Origin: Nitrososphaerales archaeon
GTDB lineage: Archaea > Thermoproteota > Nitrososphaeria > Nitrososphaerales > CADDZS01
Length of the DNA: 46,019 bases
Direction: 5' to 3'
Assembly (NCBI GenBank): GCA_030041295.1
Contig: JASHOD010000089.1
Span: 1 to 46,019, forward strand
Every line of letters starts with the position of its first letter. Within the stretch, counting starts at the first letter, position 1. Of the stretch, positions 15,193 through 24,121 are shown in pieces. Under the pieces are notes generated by a model. The model did no database searches. It worked only from the letters and a program-made list of their open reading frames with translations, and had not been told where the DNA came from. The translations under genes and the position numbers were made by a program.

Positions 15193-16653
15193 CTATGTGG
15201 CGTTTACTTGAACCACCCGAGAGATTATCAGATCGCTTGTTATCATGCTCACTGTAAAGTAGTATGTGCCGGCAGCGAGGCCCTGATCCTGAATTGTAAG
15301 CTTGGATGTGTAATTACCTTTTCCGCTTGATGGAGAAAACGAGTATGTGTATCCCACGGTGAGGTTGCTAAGATCGGGATTTGACAAGTAGACGTCGAGG
15401 CTTGAAGCAGTGGAAGATTGATTTGATTCGATGGTTAATCCCAAACTGACATTTGAGCTCGGAGAGAGAGGCACGACCGCGCCAGAATTCACGGAAGAGT
15501 TTTGTATCGTGAGGCTAAGATTTATTGGAACTCCTAGATGCACTGTTCCGATCTTGCCAGCGAACCACTCCGTGAACCAAGGAGTTCCATTCGGAGCTAA
15601 CGCCATAGTTATTGCGCCAGCAAAATTTCCCACGCTTGCAATCCTTGTGGGAATCAGATATTCGACCATTGAATTGTTTGAAGGAGAAAATCTTCCGATG
15701 GCGTTTCCTTGATGTTCGTTGAACCACACATTTCCGTTAGAGTCAACGTAAACGAAGTACGGGAGAGAATAATAAAGCGGGGCCGGCGGGATGTGAGTGG
15801 TGATGGCTCTAAAGTATCCGTTGGACGGATTGAATTCCGCTACAAGACTAGGCCCGTGCTCTGTCATCCAGACGTTTCTTTGTTGGTCCATAGCGATTCC
15901 CACGGGTTCTGTGACCTTCCCCGTCATGTTGTAGACGTGGAAAGTGTAATTGTTATTCGAGTACACCGTCAAGGAACCTATCGAGTTTGCGAGAGTATCC
16001 GTAAACCAGAAAGTACCGTTCGTTTCCATGGTGAGACCAACTGGGCCGGAGTACGGAACGTTGGCAAGTTTTGCAGGAAGGGGATACTGTAGTATCTGGC
16101 CCTCAGCTGTTATTTCGCCTATGCTCTGAGCTGTGAGTTCCGCGAACCAAACGTTTCCGCTTGGATCAACTACGAGCTGCTGAGGAAAGGAGAAGGAAGA
16201 GGTTGTAAGGTTGTATGATTTGAATTGATCTGTTTGAATATTGAAACTCCAAATGAAATCGTTCGTATCGTCTCCAAACCAAACTAGATGCCTAGAATTG
16301 TCAACTGCGATTCCCCAGGTTTGAAAAGAATATGTCGTTGGAACAGGAATATGAAAGGTGTGTATCGTCGAGTTTGAGGAGTACAGGACTCCAAGATCAC
16401 TCTCATTCAGAAGAACGAACCACACATTTCCCTGAGAGTCAACTGTGATGGCTTGCGGTGTAGAATATTGATTAATGACTCCAAACTCCGAGATGTAGGG
16501 ACTGGCAGAACTAACAGATCGTGCTTTGATACTTTGAATGTAAAAGTACGCTGAGAGGGAACTAAAGAGGATGATTAGTACAATCAGAGCGACTAAAATT
16601 TTCTGCATCGCTACTCTTTGTTTATTGTTTGCAAGAGCTTGCAATGAAGGCAT
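15193..16653 (-). CDS. Secreted/anchored Vgb-like beta-propeller protein
   Basis: The 486-residue protein has one N-terminal membrane helix (about 17-40, ILVALIVLIILFSSLSAYFY) after a basic stretch, so it is a signal peptide or a membrane anchor with the rest outside. Residues about 50-370 contain at least six repeats with the motif GNVWFxE/GTPWFTE/RNVWMTE, characteristic of streptogramin-lyase-like (Vgb) propellers. Residues 380-486 form a beta-rich Ser/Asn domain. True Vgb lyases need specific His/Glu residues that I cannot confirm here, so enzymatic activity should not be assumed. It is an isolated gene starting with ATG. Confidence 0.8.
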   Translation of the reverse strand: MPSLQALANNKQRVAMQKILVALIVLIILFSSLSAYFYIQSIKARSVSSASPYISEFGVINQYSTPQAITVDSQGNVWFVLLNESDLGVLYSSNSTIHTFHIPVPTTYSFQTWGIAVDNSRHLVWFGDDTNDFIWSFNIQTDQFKSYNLTTSSFSFPQQLVVDPSGNVWFAELTAQSIGEITAEGQILQYPLPAKLANVPYSGPVGLTMETNGTFWFTDTLANSIGSLTVYSNNNYTFHVYNMTGKVTEPVGIAMDQQRNVWMTEHGPSLVAEFNPSNGYFRAITTHIPPAPLYYSLPYFVYVDSNGNVWFNEHQGNAIGRFSPSNNSMVEYLIPTRIASVGNFAGAITMALAPNGTPWFTEWFAGKIGTVHLGVPINLSLTIQNSSVNSGAVVPLSPSSNVSLGLTIESNQSSTASSLDVYLSNPDLSNLTVGYTYSFSPSSGKGNYTSKLTIQDQGLAAGTYYFTVSMITSDLIISRVVQVNAT

Positions 16654-16860
16654 ACGACATTCACTACGAATATACGTCGAATGAGAAAGTCGATTGGGCT
16701 CTCTCGCAATTTAATTGAAACAACAATGTAACAGCATCGGAATAAAGCTTTTCACGTAGTTACCCATTACTAGATCGCTAACGCTAGAAATAAACCCCAT
16801 TGTATCGAATTAGAGATTACAAGGGTTCCTTTTCTCCTTCAAAATGAAGAGTGTCAAGAA

Positions 16861-17283
16861 TTGTCTGAAAATCTAAATGCGAAGAAGGAAGTAAAACTGT
16901 CCAGGTTGGAACTGGATTACCTTTCGAGCAAAAGAATTGGTAGGCTCGCGACAGTCAACAAATCCGGAAGCCCGCATGTTGTGCCTGTAATTTTCTCGGT
17001 CGAGTCTCATGACAGAATCGTAATATCAGGATACGGATTTGAAAAGAGCTACAAATTCAAGAATATTCAACAAAACCCCAACGTCGCTTTTGTTGTCGAC
17101 AGTGTCAGGTTATCTCCCTGGACTCCAATGGGAATCGAACTTCGGGGCAAAGCCGTCGTCACTACTATGGGGAATGCCCAAAAGGGAATCCAGATAATTC
17201 CAACGAAGAAAGCGACCTGGGGGTTGACCGAAGAAACTGTGACACCGCCCGCTCCGGCCTCGATGGACACGCCGAGCACTTAA
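16861..17283 (+). CDS. Pyridoxamine 5'-phosphate oxidase-like (PPOX) flavin/F420-binding protein
   Basis: This 140-residue protein has the split-barrel opening LSSKRIGRLATVNKSGSPHV followed by VVPVIFSV, then KSYKFKNIQQNPNVAFVVD, matching the PPOX superfamily that binds FMN or F420. Such proteins in archaea include F420-dependent reductases and heme or flavin-binding proteins; the specific reaction is not visible. Residues 118-140 form a short Pro/Thr-rich tail. The start is TTG at the first position with an open frame. Confidence 0.8.
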   Translation: MSENLNAKKEVKLSRLELDYLSSKRIGRLATVNKSGSPHVVPVIFSVESHDRIVISGYGFEKSYKFKNIQQNPNVAFVVDSVRLSPWTPMGIELRGKAVVTTMGNAQKGIQIIPTKKATWGLTEETVTPPAPASMDTPST

Positions 17284-17364
17284 TAGTTATTCTAGATGAG
17301 GGGGCAAGACGAGTTGGCTTCAAGCTATTTCAACTTCCGCAATAGCAGCTAGTTATATCGCAAT

Positions 17365-17589
17365 TTGAAGCCTGCCGTGATTTTCAAGCAGTCGAAGATA
17401 GATTCGGTGAACAAGAATCGCAAGTCGATGACTGCCACGGGGATAAACGCTGTCACCGGCCACTTGCAGAGAAGAACATTCAACTTCATCTCAGATCGGA
17501 TACTCGAAAAGACGCAATTGCGCCTTGAAAAGAAAGAAACTACGCTGATCATAGAAGTCGACTCTGGAACAAAGAATATTGATCTATGA
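17365..17589 (+). CDS. Small hypothetical protein
   Basis: A 74-codon ORF from TTG 17365, bounded by an in-frame TAG at 17350. The composition is protein-like, with a basic first half and a C-terminal ETTLIIEVDSGTKNIDL stretch. I recognise no family. An antisense ORF of 67 codons covers the same region, and there is no well-placed TATA box, so this could be chance. Confidence 0.3.
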   Translation: MKPAVIFKQSKIDSVNKNRKSMTATGINAVTGHLQRRTFNFISDRILEKTQLRLEKKETTLIIEVDSGTKNIDL

Positions 17590-17646
17590 GAAGATGATAC
17601 CGCAAACAGTCAGCAGCAACGACAGATGCCTTCAAATTTCCTTAAG

Positions 17647-18126
17647 CTATAGTAGGTCCAACGAGTAAATTAGGGCGTTTTTCCCATCAGAGTAGTAACC
17701 AGTTATCACGGACTCTCGTACAAAACTAAATCTCTTGTAAAGCTCAATCGCGGTTTGGTTGTCCTCTTTTACCTCGAGAATCATCCTTCGTACCTGTGTA
17801 TCGTGACTTGCAACCTTGATCGCATCCTGAAGTAATTTATCACCAAAGCCTTTGCGTCGGTGTTTTGGATCAATAGCGATTGAAATTAAATGTGCTTTCT
17901 TTGATTCCTTTTCATTCTCCAATTTGACTATTGAGTACCCGATTATGCTATCACCCATGACACCTACGCGAAAGAAAACTTTCGGATCCAAAAATATCGA
18001 CCAGAAAATTATAGCGGTGTACGGATCATCGAACGAGGCTTTTTCAATTCGCTCTACGTCGGACAAGTCGCCGATTTTGCAATTTCTGATTAACAGGTCG
18101 CCTGCGACCTGATCGTGTGCTTTCAC
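17647..18126 (-). CDS. GNAT acetyltransferase, RimI/Ard1-like
   Basis: The 159-residue protein is a single GNAT domain: IRNCKIGDLSDVERIEKASF (12-31), HLISIAIDPKHRRKGFGDKL with the acetyl-CoA pyrophosphate loop RRKGFG (about 90-95), and the C-terminal ILEVKEDNQTAIELYKRFSF, which strongly resembles RimI/archaeal Ard1 N-terminal acetylases. These acetylate protein alpha-amino groups co-translationally. The start is GTG. A TATA-like CTTTATAAG lies on the minus strand at about 18169-18177, the right distance upstream. Confidence 0.85.
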   Translation of the reverse strand: MKAHDQVAGDLLIRNCKIGDLSDVERIEKASFDDPYTAIIFWSIFLDPKVFFRVGVMGDSIIGYSIVKLENEKESKKAHLISIAIDPKHRRKGFGDKLLQDAIKVASHDTQVRRMILEVKEDNQTAIELYKRFSFVRESVITGYYSDGKNALIYSLDLL

Positions 18127-18453
18127 TTTTTCACTCGAAAAGTCCTAAATTTTGTGAGCTGCTTTTTCTTATAAAGGAGACCATTCCAGCAGCACGATGA
18201 GATCGAACCCGATACACCCTATTGACAACTGAAATTTTAGACTGCGATAATGGCTTCGTCTCTTATGCCCTAGATTATGAGAAATGTCTTCTTTCTTTGA
18301 TTCTCGCCCTCTTCCCCAGTATCGATGTAATGCCTCGTTAAAGTGCATGAGAATTCAGCAAACTCTAGCCCCAAATTACCACAAAGGACTAATACAAAGC
18401 ATCGGATCTGGATATATGGAATCTGTTCGCGACCAAAGAGGGGATAATACAGG
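18127..18453. other. Divergent intergenic region with promoters
   Basis: The 327-nt region holds the minus-strand TATA box for the acetyltransferase (18169-18177) and, on the plus strand, GGATATATGG (18411-18420), about 35-43 nt before ATG 18454. I see no small gene or RNA in it; a motif resembling a T-loop on the minus strand near 18200 has no matching stems. Confidence 0.45.
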
Positions 18454-19329
18454 ATGAGCAACGGAGCGGAGGTTCAATCTCAAGATACTTTAAACGAGCA
18501 ACAGGAAACTGAAATTCCTGCATCTGGGGAGGAAAGTACCGCTTCGTACCTGGACAATCTTACTCAAGCAGGGAGCGCTGGGAATATTTGTGTAAAGGTA
18601 GGTTCGATTTCCTCGAGCTTGAAATCGCGAAACGGCTGGCAATACAGAAAACTTGGCGTTGAAGACAGTTCGATGAAAGCAGATATTCTCATTTCTGAAA
18701 CGAAATTCTCCCAATGGGACATTCATATTGGCGACTGCATCGCTTGTAAAGTAAAGAGCAATGGGGTCGACTATGAAGGACGTTTGAGTTTTTTCTTTGA
18801 TGATTTTCTAGGACCCTTCGACTCGGCCGCTATAATGTACCATTTGAATTCCAGACTTTACGATCAGAAAACTCGTTCGGGAGAGCACATGAAATCTAGA
18901 GAGACCGTGTATCAAATATCGGCCAGGGAGGCCAAATCCTTGCTTGAGCTCATCAAGCTTTGGATCTCGGAAGGCAAGCCACAGCACTACACTAAATGGT
19001 GCCAGATGCACCAGATAGTTGCGACGAACCTCTATTACATGGGACTCGTAAAGCGGACAGCCTCCATGTCAGGGCATTATTACCCTACGACAGAGGCGCT
19101 TGAATTCTTTGAGGGTAAGAGGGGTTTTCCAAAAAAGAGGGTTTTCGTCCGCAATAAGGAGGGTAAACATGAGCCAGCGGGCGAGGATGGCGAAGTCAAG
19201 TCGTTCGCCGAATACCTCTGGGACTATGCGGGTCGGGATTCCGCGCTGGCCGAGTATAGAGATGCTCTTCAAACCTACAAGGAAAAGATTAGATCTAGCC
19301 CCGAATCCGCGAATAACGCATCATTATAA
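18454..19329 (+). CDS. Hypothetical protein with C-terminal winged-helix-like region
   Basis: I do not recognise this 291-residue protein. Residues 1-40 are acidic and likely disordered. Residues about 44-115 form a beta-rich segment that could be an OB-like fold (ICVKVGSISSSLKSRNGWQY, DCIACKVKSNGVDYEGRLSF). Residues about 148-235 are helical and end in a wing-like GHYYPTTEALEFFEGKRGFP, which recalls winged-helix proteins. The tail is helical and charged. A TATA box at 18411-18420 and an ATG start support it. DNA binding is a guess from fold appearance. Confidence 0.7.
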   Translation: MSNGAEVQSQDTLNEQQETEIPASGEESTASYLDNLTQAGSAGNICVKVGSISSSLKSRNGWQYRKLGVEDSSMKADILISETKFSQWDIHIGDCIACKVKSNGVDYEGRLSFFFDDFLGPFDSAAIMYHLNSRLYDQKTRSGEHMKSRETVYQISAREAKSLLELIKLWISEGKPQHYTKWCQMHQIVATNLYYMGLVKRTASMSGHYYPTTEALEFFEGKRGFPKKRVFVRNKEGKHEPAGEDGEVKSFAEYLWDYAGRDSALAEYRDALQTYKEKIRSSPESANNASL

Positions 19330-19446
19330 TCCAGGCAAGTCACCCCCTGAATGCATAGATCAGCAAAGATCGAATTTTTCGCCTTATTCACGCATGAATA
19401 ACACGCTTTTTAAGTGAGAAGATTCCGACAACAGATTGAACTCTGT

Positions 19447-19953
19447 ATGGTCTCTGGAATGGAAGGAGAAGAAGAAGAGCAAGGCAGCGGCGGCGGAATG
19501 GGCGAAGAAGAGTCCCAAATGGGCGAAATGCAAGGCTCTATGGAATCTACGCGAGAAGAAGAAAGTCAGGGAGAATCGATGGCTTCTGAGGCTTCGACGA
19601 GCGAACAAGCACCATCCACTTCGAGAAAGAAGAGTGGCGGCAGACGAGCTGCTCTGAAGATCGTTCGAGAAAACGTGGAAGGCGTCAGCAGGGATCTCGC
19701 GGCTTTCAGAAAGGCGAGCGACGCTTCGGCGAAAAGACTCGAAAAGCAGATGGCGCAGCTACGTAGTGATATTTCTGCACTAAAGAGCCACGTTGCAAAG
19801 GAAGCCAGTCGCGCTAGGGAAAAACAAGAATCTCTTTCGACTAAACTCCTTGCAAAGATGTCTCAAAAACCAAAGTCGGTAGCCGCTCCAAAGAAGAAAT
19901 CGGGTGGCTCTTCGTCATCATCTAAAAAGAGCAAATCAAAAGGGAAAAAGTAG
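19447..19953 (+). CDS. Low-complexity coiled-coil protein with acidic head and basic tail
   Basis: The open frame extends back to TTG/ATG-like codons at 19414, but the TATA-like CTTTTTAAG at 19401-19409 predicts transcription starting near 19430, so ATG 19447 (or 19459) is the likely start, giving about 168 residues. The first 60 residues are Glu/Gly/Met/Ser-rich; about 70-145 form a coiled coil (VSRDLAAFRKASDASAKRLE); the last 30 are Lys/Ser-rich (KKKSGGSSSSSKKSKSKGKK). The charge split and Lys-rich end resemble nucleoid or RNA-associated proteins, but no family is recognised. A T-tract at 19982-19988 may terminate it. Confidence 0.65.
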   Translation: MVSGMEGEEEEQGSGGGMGEEESQMGEMQGSMESTREEESQGESMASEASTSEQAPSTSRKKSGGRRAALKIVRENVEGVSRDLAAFRKASDASAKRLEKQMAQLRSDISALKSHVAKEASRAREKQESLSTKLLAKMSQKPKSVAAPKKKSGGSSSSSKKSKSKGKK

Positions 19954-19981
19954 GCAACAATCCTTCTTTTCCCTCCTAAAC

Positions 19982-19988
19982 TTTTTTT
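19982..19988 (+). terminator. Poly-T terminator candidate
   Basis: A run of seven T follows the stop of the coiled-coil gene by about 30 nt (AACTTTTTTTC). Archaeal RNA polymerase terminates at such T-tracts without a hairpin. Confidence 0.4.
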
Positions 19989-20135
19989 CAGTTCCTCTAT
20001 TCCGAATACGGAAGTTCCTATTCCGTGATACTCACACTGCATTCAACCAATGTGGTAAGCTAGTTTAAAGCAGTGGATGTACCAAGGGTAAGCTCACGTA
20101 GAACGCTTACAAGAAACGATAGTTGTTAACCTGAA

Positions 20136-21527
20136 TTGAAATTCCAAAGGGTTAGCCTGCATTTCGCGCTGCGAATCGCAGTGCTCTTTGTAGCTTTGAT
20201 TTTGTTCGTTGTACCTATTTATTCATCTTTTACACAGCAGCGCTATGCCCCAAGCATTGTGATTTCATCAACAGCCAGTTCTGGATCCACCAAGCAGGTC
20301 TACGTGATTCAACTTTACGAAGAAATTGATCAAGGTTCAGCCGCAATGATTACGAGAGGGATCGATGATGCGAATTCGGCGAATGCGACCGCTGTGATTA
20401 TCGACATGAACACACCGGGTGGTATACTTGAAGATATGTTAACTATGATCGGAGCGATCAATTCATCTAAAGTTCCGGTATACACTTTTGTCGGAAATTC
20501 TTCTTCCGCCGCATCGGCGGGCAGCTATGTTGCGATGGATACAAATCAAATCTTCATGAGCGATACGTCAGTAATTGGACCTTCTACTCCGTACATTATC
20601 GGCGGAACAACGTTAGAAGAAGACCATGTGGCTAATTACACCCTCGCCCTAATGGTTGATATGGCTCAGGTGCACGGTCGAAATGTGACTGCGGCTGCGG
20701 AAATGGCTGCCAACAATACCGCTTATACTGGAATCCAAGCAATTAATTATCATCTAGCAAACTATTCGGGCAGTTTGTCGTCGACGCTTTCGCAGCTTGG
20801 TCTTTCAGGAGCGGGCGTTACTACAATTTCAGAGAACCCCAGTGAACAGGTTCTTACTTTCCTCTCCGGGAATTCAACTCTCGACGGGATACTCCTGATT
20901 TTAGGGATAGTCGCGATCGCAATTGACTTCTTCCATCCAACAATAGTTCTCAGTATAGCAGGTGCAGTACTAATTATCCTAGCGCTCATAGGAGAAGAAG
21001 CAATCGAGGGGCCAAGTAACTACCAGGGTCTGTTGATTCCAATTTTGCTGTACATTGTCGCAGCGACTCTCATAATACTCGAGATCAAGACGGGTCATGG
21101 GTTCATGCTCTTCGCGGGTGTCGTATTTGGGGCGATTGGCACGTATCTTTTCGCCTATCAAGTAGAGTACGTCGGTGCTACTCCCACGGGGACCTTTGAG
21201 TATCTTGAGATAGGGCTCCTAGTCTTCGCGGGAGGATTGCTCGCACTTTACTCAAGATACATTGGTAAAACGATCAGGAAAAAACCAGTAACGGGAGAAG
21301 AGTCACTAATTGGGGCGAAAGGGATTGTCTATTCAGATTCAATTGGGCCCGATGGTGCCGGCGAAATAACTGTCAACGGTGTCGTTTGGAGAGCTAAACT
21401 TGCGAATGTGAGCATAGGTACGCTGAAGAAGGGGGACAGCGTGATCGTCACAAAGGTTGAAGGGCTGACTCTATTTATAGATCGGCCAGTAGTTGCTTCC
21501 TCGCAAGAGTGGAGGAAGGTCGTGTGA
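20136..21527 (+). CDS. NfeD-type membrane serine protease homologue
   Basis: The 463-residue protein has an N-terminal signal/anchor helix (about 10-30), a ClpP-fold domain (about 52-235) with MNTPGGILEDML (91-102) and SSSAASAGSYVAMDTN (122-137), where Ser127 is the expected nucleophile, four to five membrane helices (about 247-375) and a C-terminal NfeD OB-fold (about 385-455, GAKGIVYSDSIGPDGAGEI). Archaeal NfeD cuts hydrophobic regions of stomatin. The catalytic Lys expected roughly 40 residues after Ser is missing: there is no Lys at all between residue 113 and the membrane domain, and the aligned spot looks like His164. It is followed by the SPFH gene, as usual for this pair. Confidence 0.9.
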   Translation: MKFQRVSLHFALRIAVLFVALILFVVPIYSSFTQQRYAPSIVISSTASSGSTKQVYVIQLYEEIDQGSAAMITRGIDDANSANATAVIIDMNTPGGILEDMLTMIGAINSSKVPVYTFVGNSSSAASAGSYVAMDTNQIFMSDTSVIGPSTPYIIGGTTLEEDHVANYTLALMVDMAQVHGRNVTAAAEMAANNTAYTGIQAINYHLANYSGSLSSTLSQLGLSGAGVTTISENPSEQVLTFLSGNSTLDGILLILGIVAIAIDFFHPTIVLSIAGAVLIILALIGEEAIEGPSNYQGLLIPILLYIVAATLIILEIKTGHGFMLFAGVVFGAIGTYLFAYQVEYVGATPTGTFEYLEIGLLVFAGGLLALYSRYIGKTIRKKPVTGEESLIGAKGIVYSDSIGPDGAGEITVNGVVWRAKLANVSIGTLKKGDSVIVTKVEGLTLFIDRPVVASSQEWRKVV

Positions 21528-21597
21528 TTGTTACCCCACCGCAATCCATAAAGGAACTGAAACATTAGAGCAAAGATGAGAGCGCGATTTTTGGAAA

Positions 21598-22512
21598 TTG
21601 CTTTTTGACTCAGCCTTCTTACAAACTGGCAGTCTTATAACCACTGGAATTGTAGTTTTCATTGTCATAATCATTCTCATAATCTTCCTTTCCGGGCTTA
21701 AGATTCTGAAGGAATGGGAAAGAGCCCCTGTCCTGACGCTTGGTCGCTACAAAGGTCTCAAGGGGCCTGGTTTGATCTACATTGTCCCATTTATCAGCAA
21801 GATTCCTTACATCATCTCAACGAGACTTCAAGTCACTTCTTTTAGAACAGAGCAAACGCTGACGAGGGACAACGTTCCCGTCAACGTAGACGCGGTGATG
21901 TATTTCCAGCCCGTCGAAGTGGAAAAGGCAGTTTTGAACGCAGAAAACTATAACCTTGCGACACAACTCGCGGCGCAGACAACTCTCAGAGAAACAATCG
22001 GTGGAGTAAATTTTGATGATCTGCTATACGAAAGAGAAAAGATCGGCGCTTCGGCAAGGCAGATCATTGACCAGAAAACGGAGAACTGGGGAGTCAAAGT
22101 CACCGCCGTCGAGATCAGAGATATTGCGATCCCCCCTCAACTTCAAGAAGCAATGTCGAGACAAGCTCAAGCTGAACGAGAGAGGAGGGCAAGAGTTACT
22201 CTAGCCGAGGCAGAATTCCAGGCGGCTCAGAAGATGGTAGAAGCGGCGAATTCGTACGCCCAAAATCCAAGAGCGATGGAACTAAGATGGATGAACATAC
22301 TCTACGAGCTTGGTCTCCAAGGAAGAGGGACACTCATCCTAATCCCCACAAACACGCCCACGGCGGGAATTTCAGGGCCTCTGCCTCCTGTCGGTGTTTT
22401 GGGACTGAGGGATATGGCCGGAAATGTAGCGGGAGGTACGACGTCAGGAACGCAACAGCAAGGTGGAGGATCGTCTGCCTCTTCTCAACAGGGATCTAGT
22501 GAGTCAATGTAG
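21598..22512 (+). CDS. Stomatin-like SPFH/band 7 membrane protein
   Basis: This 304-residue protein has one N-terminal membrane helix (about 13-36), then the SPFH domain with EWERAPVLTLGRYKGLKGPG, DNVPVNVDAVMYFQPVEVEK and the AQTTLRETIGGV and VTAVEIRDIAIPPQLQEAMS signatures. A long helix (about 182-220) and a Gln/Ser/Gly-rich tail follow. Stomatins oligomerise in the membrane into ring scaffolds that house or regulate NfeD and other proteases. It lies 70 nt after nfeD on the same strand, the standard arrangement. Starts with TTG. Confidence 0.93.
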   Translation: MLFDSAFLQTGSLITTGIVVFIVIIILIIFLSGLKILKEWERAPVLTLGRYKGLKGPGLIYIVPFISKIPYIISTRLQVTSFRTEQTLTRDNVPVNVDAVMYFQPVEVEKAVLNAENYNLATQLAAQTTLRETIGGVNFDDLLYEREKIGASARQIIDQKTENWGVKVTAVEIRDIAIPPQLQEAMSRQAQAERERRARVTLAEAEFQAAQKMVEAANSYAQNPRAMELRWMNILYELGLQGRGTLILIPTNTPTAGISGPLPPVGVLGLRDMAGNVAGGTTSGTQQQGGGSSASSQQGSSESM

Positions 22513-22527
22513 GCGTCTGAAAGTCCA

Positions 22528-22971
22528 CTATTTTGAGTAGACAAAATAGTTCCTTTTACCTGTCCTCTTGAGATCACCTCTCTGCCAGAGGATTCCTAAT
22601 GCTTGGCTGACCTTTCGACTAGTGAAGTTACGCTGTGTGACCTCGCCTAGTTTCGCTTTCGTTTCGCCCGTGCTCCGCGGTCTTTGAAAGAAAGACGTAC
22701 GCAGAATATTTGATTCTAGTTCCCTCAAGATGTTAGTAGTTTCCCCCTTTCCTTTGGAACTCCGAGGGCGACCGTTTCGAGTAGAAGTTCTGGAAGAGCC
22801 CTGACTTGGACGAGCTGCCTTCAGAACCAGATGGCTCACAGCTGGAGAGGAGCTATCAAGCTTCGAAGCAAGCTGCTTGAGTGTTTGATATCCGACCAAG
22901 AGATCGTCGGCATAGTCGCTCTCTGCTGACACTGAACCGAATTTTGTTCTGTATGTGATAATGTACTTCAA
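22528..22971 (-). CDS. Hypothetical protein with C-terminal winged-helix-like segment
   Basis: The 147-residue product is basic. Residues 1-55 form a beta-strand then helical region (MKYIITYRTKFGSVSAESDY), with a Ser/Arg/Gly-rich linker (55-78). The C-terminal 50 residues (KLGEVTQRNFTSRKVSQALG, GDLKRTGKRNYFVYSK) look like a small helix-turn-helix with wing. I do not know the family. It converges on the SPFH gene and starts with TTG. Confidence 0.6.
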   Translation of the reverse strand: MKYIITYRTKFGSVSAESDYADDLLVGYQTLKQLASKLDSSSPAVSHLVLKAARPSQGSSRTSTRNGRPRSSKGKGETTNILRELESNILRTSFFQRPRSTGETKAKLGEVTQRNFTSRKVSQALGILWQRGDLKRTGKRNYFVYSK

Positions 22972-23150
22972 AAGGCCCTCATCTTAAGGTGCGCAGTTTT
23001 AGAGCTTTGAGAGGGCCTCTTATAGTATTTGAGATGTCTGGTCTCAGGTCGAAACAATTCTCACTCAGTTAATTTGTCATAAAGGCCTATGAAAATTGAC
23101 TACGTGAGTATTCTTGCTCTGGTGGAAGTCGATTTCCGTAATTTATCATC

Positions 23151-24095
23151 TTGGCCCAACGTAGCAGCGCAGTAACGCAAGGTACTCGACACAAAATCAT
23201 ATTCGGAAATTGCCAAGATATGCACGAAGTTCCAAATGAATCGATTCAACTCACAGTTACTTCCCCACCATACTACAACGCTCCCTTTGATTATCCTGGA
23301 ATGTATCGTGATTACGACGAGTATCTCAAGATGCTCTCGCGCGTATGTGACGAACTATATCGAGTCACAAGCCAAGGAAGAATAGTTTGCTTTGTGATAG
23401 ACGATATGCTTGTTGACGGGGAGAAATTGCCGATTGTCGCGGACTGCACAACTATCATGCGTCAAACCGGCTTTCGTTACAGAGACAAGATTACTTGGGT
23501 AAAGCCCAAGGGGTACTCGAGAATCAGCAGGAGGTCGGGGGTTCTCGTGCAGCATCCATATCCTATGTACTTCTATCCTGATAATATTCAGGAAAGCGTA
23601 ATTATCTTCCAAAAGGGGCGGTTCGACTATAAGTTAGTCAAGGAAATTGACGAGGAAACATTGGAACTATCAAAGATTGATAGTCAAATGTTCAATCAAA
23701 ACGAATGGTATCTCACTGTTTGGAATATTACGAATGTTCTCCCCACAAACAATGTTTTGGAGAAGGGAATCGCGGCATTCCCGGAGGAACTAGCTTCTCG
23801 GTTGATTCAGCTCTACTCCTTCGCCCATGAAACGGTACTCGACCCATTTGCAGGTTCTGGCACAACTTCGAAATGCGCGTCAATCTTGAACAGGAATTCT
23901 ATTGGTTACGAACTAATTTATGCCCTCAAGCAAAACATTCTCGCGAAGGTCAGTCCTGGGAGCTCAAGGAAGCTGACATTTGAACGTAGGATCGATGCCA
24001 TAGCGCCAGAACTAGTAGTTGAGGAAAGCAACACGGCACCCAAGAGGAATTCTTCGATACCGATAAAGAAAGTTGGCGCACAGAGTATGCGTTGA
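23151..24095 (+). CDS. DNA (cytosine-N4 or adenine-N6) methyltransferase, solitary
   Basis: This 314-residue enzyme has the catalytic motif TSPPYYNAPFDY (about 38-49) near its N-terminus and the S-adenosylmethionine motif DPFAGSGTTSKCA (about 230-242) near its C-terminus. That order (motif IV before motif I) marks the beta class of amino-methyltransferases. TSPPY is usual for N4-cytosine enzymes, though some N6-adenine enzymes share it. No restriction endonuclease or specificity subunit is beside it, so it looks solitary and may serve host methylation or defence against an outside nuclease. Start TTG. The recognition sequence cannot be read from the protein. Confidence 0.88.
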   Translation: MAQRSSAVTQGTRHKIIFGNCQDMHEVPNESIQLTVTSPPYYNAPFDYPGMYRDYDEYLKMLSRVCDELYRVTSQGRIVCFVIDDMLVDGEKLPIVADCTTIMRQTGFRYRDKITWVKPKGYSRISRRSGVLVQHPYPMYFYPDNIQESVIIFQKGRFDYKLVKEIDEETLELSKIDSQMFNQNEWYLTVWNITNVLPTNNVLEKGIAAFPEELASRLIQLYSFAHETVLDPFAGSGTTSKCASILNRNSIGYELIYALKQNILAKVSPGSSRKLTFERRIDAIAPELVVEESNTAPKRNSSIPIKKVGAQSMR

Positions 24096-24121
24096 AAACG
24101 ATCTCTGAGAAACCATTTACT

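Noticed and set aside
18190-18215. T-loop-like GGGTTCGATC on the minus strand
   Set aside because: The flanking bases do not pair as a T-stem and no acceptor or anticodon arm fits.
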